The notes under the pieces: model-generated
The model's database searches: none
What the model was told of the DNA's origin: nothing
What the model saw: the letters and a program-made list of their open reading frames with translations, nothing else
Position numbers and translations under genes: made by a program
Origin: Hyphomicrobiales bacterium
GTDB lineage: Bacteria; Pseudomonadota; Alphaproteobacteria; Rhizobiales; Xanthobacteraceae
Assembly: GCA_009377695.1 (NCBI GenBank)
Contig: WHTP01000004.1
Location: 1-64,000, forward strand
Length of the DNA stretch: 64,000 bases
Reading direction: 5' to 3'
Part shown: piece by piece, positions 1 to 7,531 of the stretch
Numbering within the stretch: the stretch's first letter is position 1
Layout of the letters: every line of letters starts with the position of its first letter

Positions 1-519
1 GACGCCTTCGAGCGCCAGGAGCTTGGCCTTGGTTGCGGCGCCGCCATGGGCCGAGAAACCGCCGAGCTTGCCGCCCGCCGCCAGCACGCGGTGGCATGGG
101 ATGACGACCGGCACCGGATTGCGCCCCATGGCGTCCCCCACCTCGCGCGCCGCTTCCCAATCGGACGATCCGAGCTGACGCGCCAGCTCGCCATACGTCG
201 TGGTGTGGCCCCAGGCCAGCGAGCGCATTGTTTCGTAGAGCTTCCGGCGGAAGGGGTCGAGGCTGGCAAAATCGACCGCGATGGCGGTGAAGTCGACCGG
301 CTCGCCCGCGAGGGAGCGCCTGATATCGGCAACCAGCGTCGCCACCCACGGCGGCGGCTCGGCCGCGCCGGCGCTCGCGGACTTTGCCGCGAGGCGCCGC
401 TCGGTCGCAGCGCGGTTCGCTTCCGGCAGTTGCACGCCAACCAAGCCACGCGCGTTCCACGCCACGCCACACGGCCCGATCGCCGTGTCGAAGATGTGGT
501 GGTGGGCTGATGCCTGCAT
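1..519 (-). CDS. ogt: Methylated-DNA--protein-cysteine methyltransferase (3' end outside window)
   Basis: Suicide repair enzyme that moves the alkyl group from O6-alkylguanine in DNA to its own cysteine. Reading the minus strand from the ATG at 519 gives 173 residues that remain open to the window edge, so the stop lies outside. Seen: the active-site motif IPCHRV with acceptor Cys142, an upstream helix-turn-helix segment beginning TTYGELARQLGSS, the NPVPVVIP strand, and the trailing GGKLGGFSAHGG loop. The N-terminal part is the shorter, variable domain of the Ogt/MGMT family. This start is the first ATG in frame. It is followed upstream by a cluster of palindromic repeats rather than another gene. 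Family assignment is firm; Ogt versus the Ada C-terminal type rests on the absence of an Ada N-terminal domain. Confidence 0.93.
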   Translation of the reverse strand, partial: MQASAHHHIFDTAIGPCGVAWNARGLVGVQLPEANRAATERRLAAKSASAGAAEPPPWVATLVADIRRSLAGEPVDFTAIAVDFASLDPFRRKLYETMRSLAWGHTTTYGELARQLGSSDWEAAREVGDAMGRNPVPVVIPCHRVLAAGGKLGGFSAHGGAATKAKLLALEGV

Positions 520-623
520 GATGCCGGTTATGTGGGGCGCGCGATGTCCAAAACCACCCGGTTTGGTTTGATTCACCGCTCGGACGTCCTGCCGTAGCCT
601 CCCCGCCATCCCCGCGCTATGGT

Positions 624-700
624 CTAGTGTGGCGGTTCAGAAGTTCGTCATACTTTGCGGCTGGGTTTGCGAGCGAACTTCTGAACCAGAGCCACACTAA
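624..700 (+). repeat. CTAG palindrome, family A
   Basis: Imperfect palindrome with left arm CTAGTGTGGCGGTTCAGAAG and a right arm that reads back CCACACTAA. The right arm carries three extra A residues relative to the left, giving an asymmetric bulge about 8 nt from the end. Its right border has decayed from CTAG to CTAA. Confidence 0.85.
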
Positions 701-703
701 GTA

Positions 704-781
704 TTGGTGTCTCTTTCAAATCCGAAGTTCGCGCCCGAACGCGCCGCAAGATCGAGCGAACTTCGGATTTCGGGACGCTAG
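704..781 (+). repeat. CTAG palindrome, diverged family B variant
   Basis: Inner stem AATCCGAAGTTCGC pairs with GCGAACTTCGGATT. The outer arms are GGTGTCTC and GGGACGCTAG, so the left border is degraded while the right CTAG is intact. The right CTAG is shared with the next element, consistent with insertion at an existing CTAG. Confidence 0.75.
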
Positions 782-855
782 TGTGGCGGTTCAGAAGTCC
801 GCATCATTCTTGCGGCGAGTCCGACATGCGGACTTCTGAACCAAAGCCACACTCG
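778..855 (+). repeat. CTAG palindrome, family A (first half of an A-13-B unit)
   Basis: Near-consensus family A: inner stem GGTTCAGAAGTCCGCAT pairs with ATGCGGACTTCTGAACC. The loop holds the small inverted repeat around CGCGGCGAG-like sequence seen in the other copies. It is followed by the 13-nt linker ATTCAAAGAGTTG (856-868) that precedes a family B element, the same linker found at 37891 and 55638. Confidence 0.88.
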
Positions 856-868
856 ATTCAAAGAGTTG

Positions 869-945
869 CTAGTGTCCTTCGATTCCGAAGTTCGTATATA
901 GGAGGGCGCCGCGAAATGGTACGAACTTCGGAATCGGGACACTAG
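869..945 (+). repeat. CTAG palindrome, family B (second half of an A-13-B unit)
   Basis: Intact element from CTAG to CTAG with inner stem GATTCCGAAGTTCGTA and its complement. The left arm has two extra T residues (CCTTCGATT against CCCGATT in the right arm read backward). It ends 20 bases before the ubiE ATG. Confidence 0.88.
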
Positions 946-965
946 CCGACAAGCCGCTTTCGCGA

Positions 966-1790
966 ATGAACCACATGTCCGACGATACCCATTTCGGTGA
1001 CCGGCAGGTGCCGCTTGGCGACAAGCAGGCGCTGGTCGATGACGTGTTCCATTCGGTTGCCAGCCGCTACGATCTGATGAACGACCTGATGTCGGCCGGG
1101 CTGCATCGCGCCTGGAAGGACGTGCTGGTCACCGCAGTGAATCCACCGAGAGCGAAAGGCCGCCCCGGCCGTCTTGACGAAACCAAAGGCCGCTCCGGCC
1201 ATCTTGACGAAAAACCCGAGCGGCCGTTCCACCTGCTCGACGTTGCCGGCGGCACCGGCGACATCGCGTTCCGGGTGGCGGATGCAGGCAACGCCGCGAC
1301 GCGCGTCACCGTCGCCGACATCAACCACGCCATGCTCGATGTCGGCCGCACGCGCGCCGCCGAGCGCGGGCTTGACCACGTCGTGACCTTTGTCGAAGGC
1401 AACGCCGAAGCATTGCCGTTGCCCGACCGCGCGTTCGATGCGGTCACCATCGCGTTCGGCATCCGCAATGTGCCGCGCATCGATCGGGCGCTCGCGGAAG
1501 CGCATCGCGTGCTCAAGCTCGGCGGGCACTTCCTCTGCCTTGAATTTTCCGCGGTCGACGTGCCCGGGCTCGATGCGTTCTACGATGCCTACTCGTTCAA
1601 TGTGATTCCCGCGATCGGCCGCGCGGTGACCGGCGATGCCGAGGCCTACCGCTATCTCGTCGAATCGATCCGCCGCTTTCCGCGCCCGGAGGCATTTTCC
1701 GGCATGATGCGGACCGCGGGTTTTGGCCGGGTGTCGTTCCGGCGACTGAGCGGCGGGATCGTCGCACTCCATTCGGGCTGGCGGCTGTGA
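966..1790 (+). CDS. ubiE: Ubiquinone/menaquinone C-methyltransferase UbiE
   Basis: SAM-dependent C-methyltransferase of ubiquinone synthesis (2-methoxy-6-polyprenylbenzoquinol methylation). Seen: the family N-terminus with [17 protein letters not shown], the SAM-binding motif [13 protein letters not shown] (about residues 90-102), the acidic strand VADIN, and the Coq5/UbiE signature [15 protein letters not shown]. Residues 61-86 form an extra segment before the SAM motif made of two imperfect copies ([10 protein letters not shown] and [10 protein letters not shown]), encoded by a tandem DNA duplication at about 1153-1215. ATG 966 is used; ATG 975 (MSDDTH) is an alternative and neither has a strong ribosome site. 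ubiB follows on the same strand after a 222-base gap. Confidence 0.93.
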   Translation: MNHMSDDTHFGDRQVPLGDKQALVDDVFHSVASRYDLMNDLMSAGLHRAWKDVLVTAVNPPRAKGRPGRLDETKGRSGHLDEKPERPFHLLDVAGGTGDIAFRVADAGNAATRVTVADINHAMLDVGRTRAAERGLDHVVTFVEGNAEALPLPDRAFDAVTIAFGIRNVPRIDRALAEAHRVLKLGGHFLCLEFSAVDVPGLDAFYDAYSFNVIPAIGRAVTGDAEAYRYLVESIRRFPRPEAFSGMMRTAGFGRVSFRRLSGGIVALHSGWRL

Positions 1791-1843
1791 CTGTCGTGCA
1801 GCGCGTACTGGTCTGGCGATTAGCGATGGACCGCGCCACAGCG

Positions 1844-1953
1844 TCCCCTCCCCCGTTTACGGGGGAGGCTAGGGAGGGGGCATGCTTGCGCTGATTCCTC
1901 CGGTTACCCCCTCCCCACCCCTCCACCGTAAACGGGGGAGGGAGCAAACCCAG
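1844..1953. repeat. Inverted repeat between ubiE and ubiB
   Basis: Two facing copies of a C/G-rich palindrome: CCTCCCCCGTTTACGGGGG near 1847-1865 and its relative with CCGTAAACGGGGGAGGG near 1926-1942. Each half can fold alone and the two can pair with each other. It looks like a dispersed intergenic repeat; a role as a transcriptional pause or terminator is possible but there is no T-run. Confidence 0.6.
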
Positions 1954-2012
1954 TACGCCTCGTGCGCATCGATGACCTTCAGCGCAGCGAAAAGCGCAAA
2001 GCGAGATAAAAC

Positions 2013-3584
2013 TTGATCTCCGCCCTCCCCCATTTCGCCCGCCTCGGCCGTGCCGGATTCGTGTTCGCGCGCGAGGGCGTGCTGGGTCTCATCGATCCGA
2101 AGCCCTTGCCGATGCCGGCGCGCATGGCGCTGCGCATCGCGCGCTTATTCGAGCGGCGTTCGACCGGCGCCGCGACGACAAGGCTGTCGTCGGCGCTGAC
2201 ACGGCTCGGACCGACTTACGTGAAACTCGGCCAATTCCTGGCGACGCGCCCGGACGTGGTCGGCGTCGTGCTCGCGCGCGATCTCGAATCGCTGCAGGAC
2301 AAGATGCCGCCGTTCTCGCAGACGGAGGCCGAGGCGATGGTCGAGGAGGCGCTCGGCGGCCCGCTGGAAAAGCTGTTCATTTCATTCGGGACGGCAGTCG
2401 CCGCCGCATCGATCGCGCAGGTGCATCACGCCACGATCGTCGCACCGGACGGGCCAAAGCCGGTGGCGGTGAAGGTCCTGCGGCCCGGCATCGAACGACG
2501 CTTTGCAGTCGATCTTGAAGCGATCGCATTCGCCGCCCGCAATGCCGAGCACGTCTCAGTGGAAGCGCGCCGGCTGCGGCTGATCGACGTCGCCGACAAT
2601 CTACGCCGCACCTGCGTCATGGAGATGGATCTGCGGCTCGAAGCGGCGGCGCTCTCCGAGATGGCGGAGAACACGCACAACGATCCCGACTTCCGCGTGC
2701 CGGCGGTGGACTGGGACCGCACCGCCCGCACGGTGCTCACGCTCGACTGGATCGACGGCGTCCCGCTCTCGGATCGTGCGCGCCTCGATGCCGCCGGCCT
2801 CGACCTCAAGGCACTCGCGCACGCAGTGATCCAGACCTTCCTGCGTCATGCGTTGCGCGACGGCTTCTTCCACGCCGACATGCATCCCGGCAATTTGTTC
2901 GTCGACCCATCCGGCAAGCTGGTCGCGGTCGACTTCGGCATCATGGGCCGGCTCGGCGTGAAGGAGCGCCGCTTCCTGGCGGAGATCCTCTACGGCTTCA
3001 TCACCCGCGACTACCAGCGCACCGCGGAGGTGCATTTCGAGGCCGGCTATGTGCCGCGGCACCACTCGGTCGAAAGCTTCGCGCAGGCGATTCGCGCGAT
3101 CGGCGAGCCGATCCACAACCGTCCCGCCAACGAAATCTCGATGGCAAATTTGTTGACGCTGCTGTTCGAGGTCACCGGCCTGTTCGACATGCGCACGCGG
3201 CCGGAGCTGATTCTGCTGCAGAAGACCATGGTCGTCGTCGAAGGCGTCGCGCGCTCACTCGACCCGCAGCTCGACATGTGGAAGGTCGCGGAGCCCGTGG
3301 TGCGGGAATGGATCGAACGCAATCTCGGCCCGCCCGGCATGATCGAGGGCGCGACCGACGGCGTGCGCGAGGTCGGGAAGTTTTTCGGCGGGGTGCCGTC
3401 GCTGCTCACGCGCGGCGCATCGCTGGTCGAGCAGATCGACACCATCACCCGTGACGGGCTGGTGCTGGCGCCGGAGACCGTCGCAGCGATCGGGCGTGCA
3501 CAAGCGCGCCGCAACCGCTGGACCGTCACCGCGCTGTGGGCGATCGCGGCGCTGCTGGTCATGCTGATTTTCGTCGTGTGGTGA
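2013..3584 (+). CDS. ubiB: UbiB, ABC1/ADCK-family atypical kinase for ubiquinone synthesis
   Basis: Membrane-anchored protein-kinase-like ATPase needed for ubiquinone biosynthesis. Seen in order: KLGQFLATRPDVV (the KxGQ motif), AAASIAQVHHA (the A-rich loop replacing the usual Gly loop), PVAVKVLRPGI with the ATP-binding lysine, FFHADMHPGNLFVD (catalytic loop), AVDFGIMGRL (metal-binding DFG) and a hydrophobic C-terminal segment ending LLVMLIFVVW as the membrane anchor. At 523 aa it has normal family length. The start is TTG at 2013, giving an N-terminus (MISALPHFARLGRAGFVFARE) of the type expected for this family. It pairs with upstream ubiE in the same pathway. Confidence 0.94.
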   Translation: MISALPHFARLGRAGFVFAREGVLGLIDPKPLPMPARMALRIARLFERRSTGAATTRLSSALTRLGPTYVKLGQFLATRPDVVGVVLARDLESLQDKMPPFSQTEAEAMVEEALGGPLEKLFISFGTAVAAASIAQVHHATIVAPDGPKPVAVKVLRPGIERRFAVDLEAIAFAARNAEHVSVEARRLRLIDVADNLRRTCVMEMDLRLEAAALSEMAENTHNDPDFRVPAVDWDRTARTVLTLDWIDGVPLSDRARLDAAGLDLKALAHAVIQTFLRHALRDGFFHADMHPGNLFVDPSGKLVAVDFGIMGRLGVKERRFLAEILYGFITRDYQRTAEVHFEAGYVPRHHSVESFAQAIRAIGEPIHNRPANEISMANLLTLLFEVTGLFDMRTRPELILLQKTMVVVEGVARSLDPQLDMWKVAEPVVREWIERNLGPPGMIEGATDGVREVGKFFGGVPSLLTRGASLVEQIDTITRDGLVLAPETVAAIGRAQARRNRWTVTALWAIAALLVMLIFVVW

Positions 3585-3989
3585 GTCGCGCCGACACTGG
3601 TCCCCAACTGTAATTCCCTTGATAGCGTTCTTGATTTGTTCTACAAGGCGTATGTCCCGGAAAAGTGGGAACCGGTTTTCCGAAAAGGACATGCGCCACT
3701 CAAAGAATTGCGCCACTCAAAGAATCTAGCAAATCCGGGATGCGACCGGCGTTACGGACGAGGGATCCGTGAGCGAAATTGTCCCCTTGAAGGCTTGCCC
3801 AGAGATTGAGGTCTGGTGGCACCTCGACGACGAGCATGAGCTTGGCCCGCATGCCAAGCCACCGACCATGTCCGCGGCCGCGACGTTGCCTGCACGTGTG
3901 GCCACGTCGCGGGCCGGGGACCGCACGTCGCTGGCGAGGAACCGCCGGTCATACCGCCGCAGCAACGCCGCGGCACGATCGCCGATTCC
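3585..3989. other. Intergenic region with a dispersed repeat
   Basis: I see no convincing gene in these 405 bases. The segment at about 3656-3697 (CGGAAAAGTGGGAACCGGTT and its inverse) is an interspersed palindrome common in rhizobial genomes. It is followed by a short direct duplication of GCGCCACTCAAAGAAT (3691 and 3708). Open frames continue through 3769-3990 but lack ribosome sites or recognisable motifs. Confidence 0.55.
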
Positions 3990-4847
3990 ATGGCCGCCGG
4001 CACCATGGCCGCTGTAACCCCCAACCGGCGCGGCGCCGGCCGCATCATTCTGGCACTGGTGCTGGGGCTCTCCGCCATTGGCCTCGCCGTCGTTGGGCTG
4101 GCCGTCAACACGCGGTTTGCGGCTTCGTTCGGGCAGACCGCAGAAGCCGCCGTCCTGCTCGCCGCCATCGGGCTCGCCATCGATCTCCTCGCCATCGTGC
4201 TGCCGAGCGCCGCCGCCCAGCTCTGGCGCGATCGCCACATCCTATCGGCGTCGTCCGCTTGGGCGATCTGGCTGATCGCACTCGGCATGGCGCTGCTCGC
4301 GGCCATCGGATTTGCCGCGACCAATATCGGCGACGGCGTTGCCGGCCGCGGCAAGCTCGCGGCCGAGGCGAGCGCACTCGCCGCCGACGTGACATGGTTG
4401 CGCAGCGAGCGCAGCGCCATCGCCGAGGGCCGTTCGGTGGCGACCATCGAGGCCGAGATTCAACGCGCGCAACCGGCCGCCGCCGCGGTGTGGAAGCAGA
4501 CGGCCGGTTGCAGCAACGTCACATTGGCGACCTCGGGAGCAGCCTGCGCCGAGGTGCTCAAGCTGCGCCAGGCGCTCGGCGTGGCGCAGCGACGCGACGC
4601 GCTCGACACCGAGCTGCGCGCCACCGAGGCCCGGCTCGCACCGCTGCCGGCGATCGTGACCGGCGATCCGCAGGCCACCATGGCGGCCGACATCCTCGCC
4701 TGGATCAGCGCCGGCCGCCTGAGCCTCACCCCGCACGACATTCACCGCCTGCGCATCACCGGGCTGACCGTCATTCCGGCGCTCGCCGGCATCATCTTCT
4801 TGTTCGCCACGACGCTGCTGCGAGCCGGGCGGCGGCGCACCGGCTGA
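3990..4847 (+). CDS. Unknown four-segment membrane protein with a coiled-coil/Cys-pair domain
   Basis: Not recognised. Up to 285 aa. Three hydrophobic segments lie in the N-terminal 111 residues (about 17-41, 51-73, 88-111). A polar Ala/Glu/Arg-rich stretch (about 112-245) with coiled-coil character follows, with two cysteines (GCSNVTLATSGAAC), and then a last hydrophobic segment (about 253-277) before a basic tail RAGRRRTG. This arrangement suggests a periplasmic or cytoplasmic domain held between helix 3 and helix 4. ATG 4008 (MAAVTPNRRG) is an alternative start. The same DNA is also open in a second forward frame continuous with coaBC, but composition and membrane segments favour this frame. 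Function unknown. Confidence 0.6.
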   Translation: MAAGTMAAVTPNRRGAGRIILALVLGLSAIGLAVVGLAVNTRFAASFGQTAEAAVLLAAIGLAIDLLAIVLPSAAAQLWRDRHILSASSAWAIWLIALGMALLAAIGFAATNIGDGVAGRGKLAAEASALAADVTWLRSERSAIAEGRSVATIEAEIQRAQPAAAAVWKQTAGCSNVTLATSGAACAEVLKLRQALGVAQRRDALDTELRATEARLAPLPAIVTGDPQATMAADILAWISAGRLSLTPHDIHRLRITGLTVIPALAGIIFLFATTLLRAGRRRTG

Positions 4848-4920
4848 ACGATGGACCGATAGGGCGGTGCCGCGAGTTCGGGACCAATGTTCAGCCCGGC
4901 ATGACGCCACGATCAGCTCG

Positions 4921-4959
4921 GATGATTGCATTGATTGCAGTGCAATCATCAGCTATGGT
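4921..4959 (+). promoter_or_regulatory. Candidate promoter and RHH operator of coaBC
   Basis: Three 8-bp half sites at 9-bp steps: TGATTGCA at 4923-4930 and 4932-4939, then the inverted TGCAATCA at 4941-4948. The last two form the near-perfect palindrome TGATTGCA-G-TGCAATCA. A promoter can be drawn over them: TTGATT (4931-4936), 17-base spacer, TATGGT (4954-4959). RHH antitoxins typically repress their own genes at such sites, and the downstream protein carries an RHH domain. Autorepression is therefore a specific inference, not shown. Confidence 0.55.
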
Positions 4960-4981
4960 CGGGGCCGAAAGGAGCCCTGGC

Positions 4982-6409
4982 ATGGCCAGCCTCACCGTCC
5001 GCCAGCTCGACGACAAAGTGAAGCGGCTCTTGCGCCTGCGCGCGGCTCGGCACGGCCGCTCGATGGAGGACGAAATCCGCATCATCCTCGGCCAAGCCGC
5101 CCAGGCCACCGGGCGCGCCGCGCTCGAGACCATCAATCCGCCGGCACCGGCCGCGGACCAGCAGCCGGCCCCGCGCACCATCGATCGGCATGACGGACGC
5201 AGGCGCGTGCTGCTCATCGTCGGCGGCGGCATCGCCGCCTACAAGTCGCTCGACCTGATCCGACGCCTGCAGGACCGTGGCGCGACGGTGCGCTGTGTGC
5301 TGACCCGGGCGGCCCAGGAGTTCGTCACGCCGCTTGCCGCGGGCGCGCTGGCAGGCGGAGAGGCCTTCACCAACCTGTTCGATCCAAAATCCGAATTTGA
5401 TGTCGGCCATATCAGGCTCGCGCGCGATACCGATCTCGTCATCGTCGCGCCCGCGACCGCCGACCTGATGGCGAAGATGGCGGGCGGCCACGCCGACGAT
5501 CTCGCGAGCGCGGTCCTGCTCGCCACCGACAAGCCGATCCTGATCGCGCCAGCAATGAACCCGATGATGTGGTCGCACAGGGCGACACAGCGCAATCTCG
5601 CGCAACTGATCGACGACGGTGTCGTCATGGTCGGGCCGAATGCCGGCGAGATGGCCGAACGCGGCGAGGCCGGTACCGGCCGCATGGCCGAGCCAACGGA
5701 GATTGCGGCCGCCGCGATGACGCTTCTCGATAATGCGGCCGGCGAGCATCCGCTTTCGGGTCAGCGCATTGTCATCACGTCAGGACCGACGCACGAGCCG
5801 ATCGACCCTGTGCGCTACATCGCCAACCGTTCGTCCGGAAAGCAGGGCCATGCGATTGCGGCGGCCGCAGCGGCAGCCGGCGCGGAGGTGGTCCTGGTGT
5901 CCGGCCCGGTCAATGTTCCCGACCCGGTCGGCGTGCGGGTCATCAAGGTGGAATCGGCGCGGCAGATGCTCGAAGCGGTCGAACAGGCGCTCCCGGCCGA
6001 CTGCGCGGTGTTCGCCGCGGCGGTTGCGGACTGGCGCGTCGCCGATGCCAAGCGGGAAAAGATCAAGAAGACGAAAGGCGGGACGCCGGCCCTCTCGCTG
6101 GTCGAGAACCCCGACATTCTCGCCACCATCGCGCAGCGCAAGTCAGGACGGCCGCGGCTCGTTATCGGCTTTGCCGCCGAAACCGAGAATCTCGTGCCCA
6201 ACGCCCAGGACAAGCTCAAGCGCAAGGGCTGCGACTGGATCATAGCGAACGATGTTTCGCCAGAAGGAGGCGTGATGGGCGGCGACACGAACAAAGTGCA
6301 TATCGTCACAACGCGCGGCGTCGAATCATGGCCGCCGCAATCAAAGGACGATGTTGCACGCGCGCTGGTTGGCCGTATCGCCGCGTCGCTCGCAGGAGAA
6401 CTGAAATGA
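4982..6409 (+). CDS. coaBC: CoaBC with N-terminal FitA-like ribbon-helix-helix domain
   Basis: Bifunctional coenzyme A enzyme: CoaB joins cysteine to 4'-phosphopantothenate and CoaC decarboxylates the product. Residues 1-40 ([20 protein letters not shown], then [15 protein letters not shown]) match the FitA-type RHH antitoxin fold. A Pro/Ala linker (about 41-72) leads to CoaC ([16 protein letters not shown], catalytic His143 in [14 protein letters not shown] at 190-197) and CoaB ([41 protein letters not shown]). The CoaC loop before GTGRMAEP carries Arg227 where E. coli Dfp has its active cysteine. Start ATG 4982 has ribosome site AAAGGAG seven bases upstream. No PIN-domain toxin gene is adjacent. 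The stop overlaps dut (ATGA). Confidence 0.92.
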   Translation: MASLTVRQLDDKVKRLLRLRAARHGRSMEDEIRIILGQAAQATGRAALETINPPAPAADQQPAPRTIDRHDGRRRVLLIVGGGIAAYKSLDLIRRLQDRGATVRCVLTRAAQEFVTPLAAGALAGGEAFTNLFDPKSEFDVGHIRLARDTDLVIVAPATADLMAKMAGGHADDLASAVLLATDKPILIAPAMNPMMWSHRATQRNLAQLIDDGVVMVGPNAGEMAERGEAGTGRMAEPTEIAAAAMTLLDNAAGEHPLSGQRIVITSGPTHEPIDPVRYIANRSSGKQGHAIAAAAAAAGAEVVLVSGPVNVPDPVGVRVIKVESARQMLEAVEQALPADCAVFAAAVADWRVADAKREKIKKTKGGTPALSLVENPDILATIAQRKSGRPRLVIGFAAETENLVPNAQDKLKRKGCDWIIANDVSPEGGVMGGDTNKVHIVTTRGVESWPPQSKDDVARALVGRIAASLAGELK

Positions 6410-6879
6410 ATGGAGTCGAGATTCAACTCCAACGACTGCCGCACAGCGACGGATTGCCGCTGCCGCATTATCAAAGCTCCCTCGCGGCGGGTCTCGACCT
6501 GATTGCCGCGGTCGCGAGCGATGTGCCGGTTGTGATCGCGCCGGGAGAGCGGGCGCTGATTCCGACTGGAATCGCAATCGCACTACCGCCGGGTTTCGAA
6601 GGACAAGTGCGTCCGCGCTCCGGCCTCGCGCTCAAGCATGGTGTCACGGTGTTGAATTCGCCGGGGACTATCGACGCGGACTACCGCGGCGAAATACAAA
6701 TCATCCTTGTGAACCTTGGGCGCAATCCATACACAGTCGAACGCGGCGCACGCGTTGCGCAGTTGGTCATCGCCGCTACAATGCAAGCTTCGATCGACGT
6801 CGTCGTCACTCTTAATGAAACCACACGCGGGGTTCGGGGTTTTGGGTCTACGGGCATTATTCCGGGGGAAAGGAATTAG
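6406..6879 (+). CDS. dut: dUTP diphosphatase
   Basis: Trimeric dUTPase hydrolysing dUTP to dUMP, keeping uracil out of DNA and feeding thymidylate synthesis. All five family motifs are visible in 157 aa: [37 protein letters not shown] and the C-terminal [13 protein letters not shown] 6406 overlaps the coaBC stop by four bases and has AGGAG upstream, so it is likely co-translated with coaBC. The dfp-dut pairing is widely conserved. Confidence 0.96.
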   Translation: MNGVEIQLQRLPHSDGLPLPHYQSSLAAGLDLIAAVASDVPVVIAPGERALIPTGIAIALPPGFEGQVRPRSGLALKHGVTVLNSPGTIDADYRGEIQIILVNLGRNPYTVERGARVAQLVIAATMQASIDVVVTLNETTRGVRGFGSTGIIPGERN

Positions 6880-6961
6880 TGCCCGCTCGACCCAGTCGGT
6901 AGCAGTAATATACTACCGTCGCCTGTCCGGCCCGTAGCCTGACCAAAGAACCGTAAGTCCC

Positions 6962-7387
6962 GTGATGCTGCTATTGCCTCGCAAGGGCGTCCTTGCCATT
7001 GCCGCTGTCCTCGACATCGCGATCAACGCGCGTGGCCGGCCCGTCGCGGCCAAGTCGCTGGCGACCCGGCACCGCCTGCCGCCTCGCCATCTCGAGCCCG
7101 TCTTGCAGGCGCTGGTGCGCGAGGGAATTCTGCGCGGCGTGCGCGGACCACGCGGCGGCTATGAGCTCGCACGCGAGGAGAGCGACATCGCAGCCAACGA
7201 CATCCTGCGGGCGGCTGGGACCGTTGAAAACGGCGAGGACACGCCGCTCGCTGGCTCGGCACTCCTGTCGAACGTCGTGGTTCCCGCGCTCGAACGCGCC
7301 GAGGAGCAGTTCTCCGAAGCGCTCGCGCGCCTCACCGTCGCCGATTTGGCGCGATCGGCAGACGGCGGACAGAAGCCGGGCGGCTAG
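6962..7387 (+). CDS. Rrf2-family transcriptional regulator without cysteines
   Basis: About 141 aa with the Rrf2 winged-helix layout: KGVLAIAAVLDIAI, the recognition region HRLPPRHLEPVLQALVREGI and the wing LRGVRGPRGGYELARE. Fe-S members (IscR, NsrR, RirA) carry three cysteines in the later half; this protein has no cysteine, so it should not bind a cluster in the usual way and may sense something else or nothing. Start GTG 6962 or ATG 6965. It stands alone 82 bases after dut; target genes cannot be inferred. Confidence 0.8.
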   Translation: MMLLLPRKGVLAIAAVLDIAINARGRPVAAKSLATRHRLPPRHLEPVLQALVREGILRGVRGPRGGYELAREESDIAANDILRAAGTVENGEDTPLAGSALLSNVVVPALERAEEQFSEALARLTVADLARSADGGQKPGG

Positions 7388-7409
7388 TTGCCGTTGAAAA
7401 GCTCTCCCT

Positions 7410-7525
7410 TGGTTATTCCGGAAGCCGCGAAAGCGGCTGTCCGGAATCCGTAACCACGCTGGTTGAGATGTGGAGAAACCGAGGTTTATGGATTCCGAGC
7501 TCCGGCCCCGGAATGACCGAGAATA
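7410..7525. repeat. Palindromic intergenic repeats
   Basis: A stem at 7416-7452 (ATTCCGGAAGCCGCG facing AGCGGCTGTCCGGAAT) is followed by a second repeat around TTATGGATTCCGAGCTCCGG with CCGGAATGAC. Both resemble interspersed palindromes common in Bradyrhizobium-like genomes. They separate convergent genes and may act as a bidirectional terminator, although no T-run is present. Confidence 0.5.
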
Positions 7526-7531
7526 GGCCTT

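Larger units (their letters stand above)
520..965. other. Intergenic region filled by palindromic repeats
   Basis: No gene is supported here. Most of the interval (624-945) is four palindromic elements laid end to end (listed separately), the last ending only 20 bases before the ubiE start. Short open frames that cross the palindromes are by-products of the repeats. Any promoter for ubiE must lie inside or between the repeats, or in the 20 bases after them. Confidence 0.7.

Noticed and set aside
624-945. CRISPR array
   Set aside because: Elements are long palindromes with differing sequence families and 13-nt linkers, not short identical repeats with unique spacers; no cas genes.
942-1772. 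276-codon minus-strand frame opposite ubiE
   Set aside because: Shadow of ubiE; His/Arg/Ala-rich with no family pattern.
3806-4981. Open frame continuous with coaBC for nearly 400 codons upstream
   Set aside because: It lacks any family motif, is Arg/His-rich as in GC-rich shadow frames, and overlaps a better membrane-protein frame. The ribosome site before 4982 gives a clear coaBC start.
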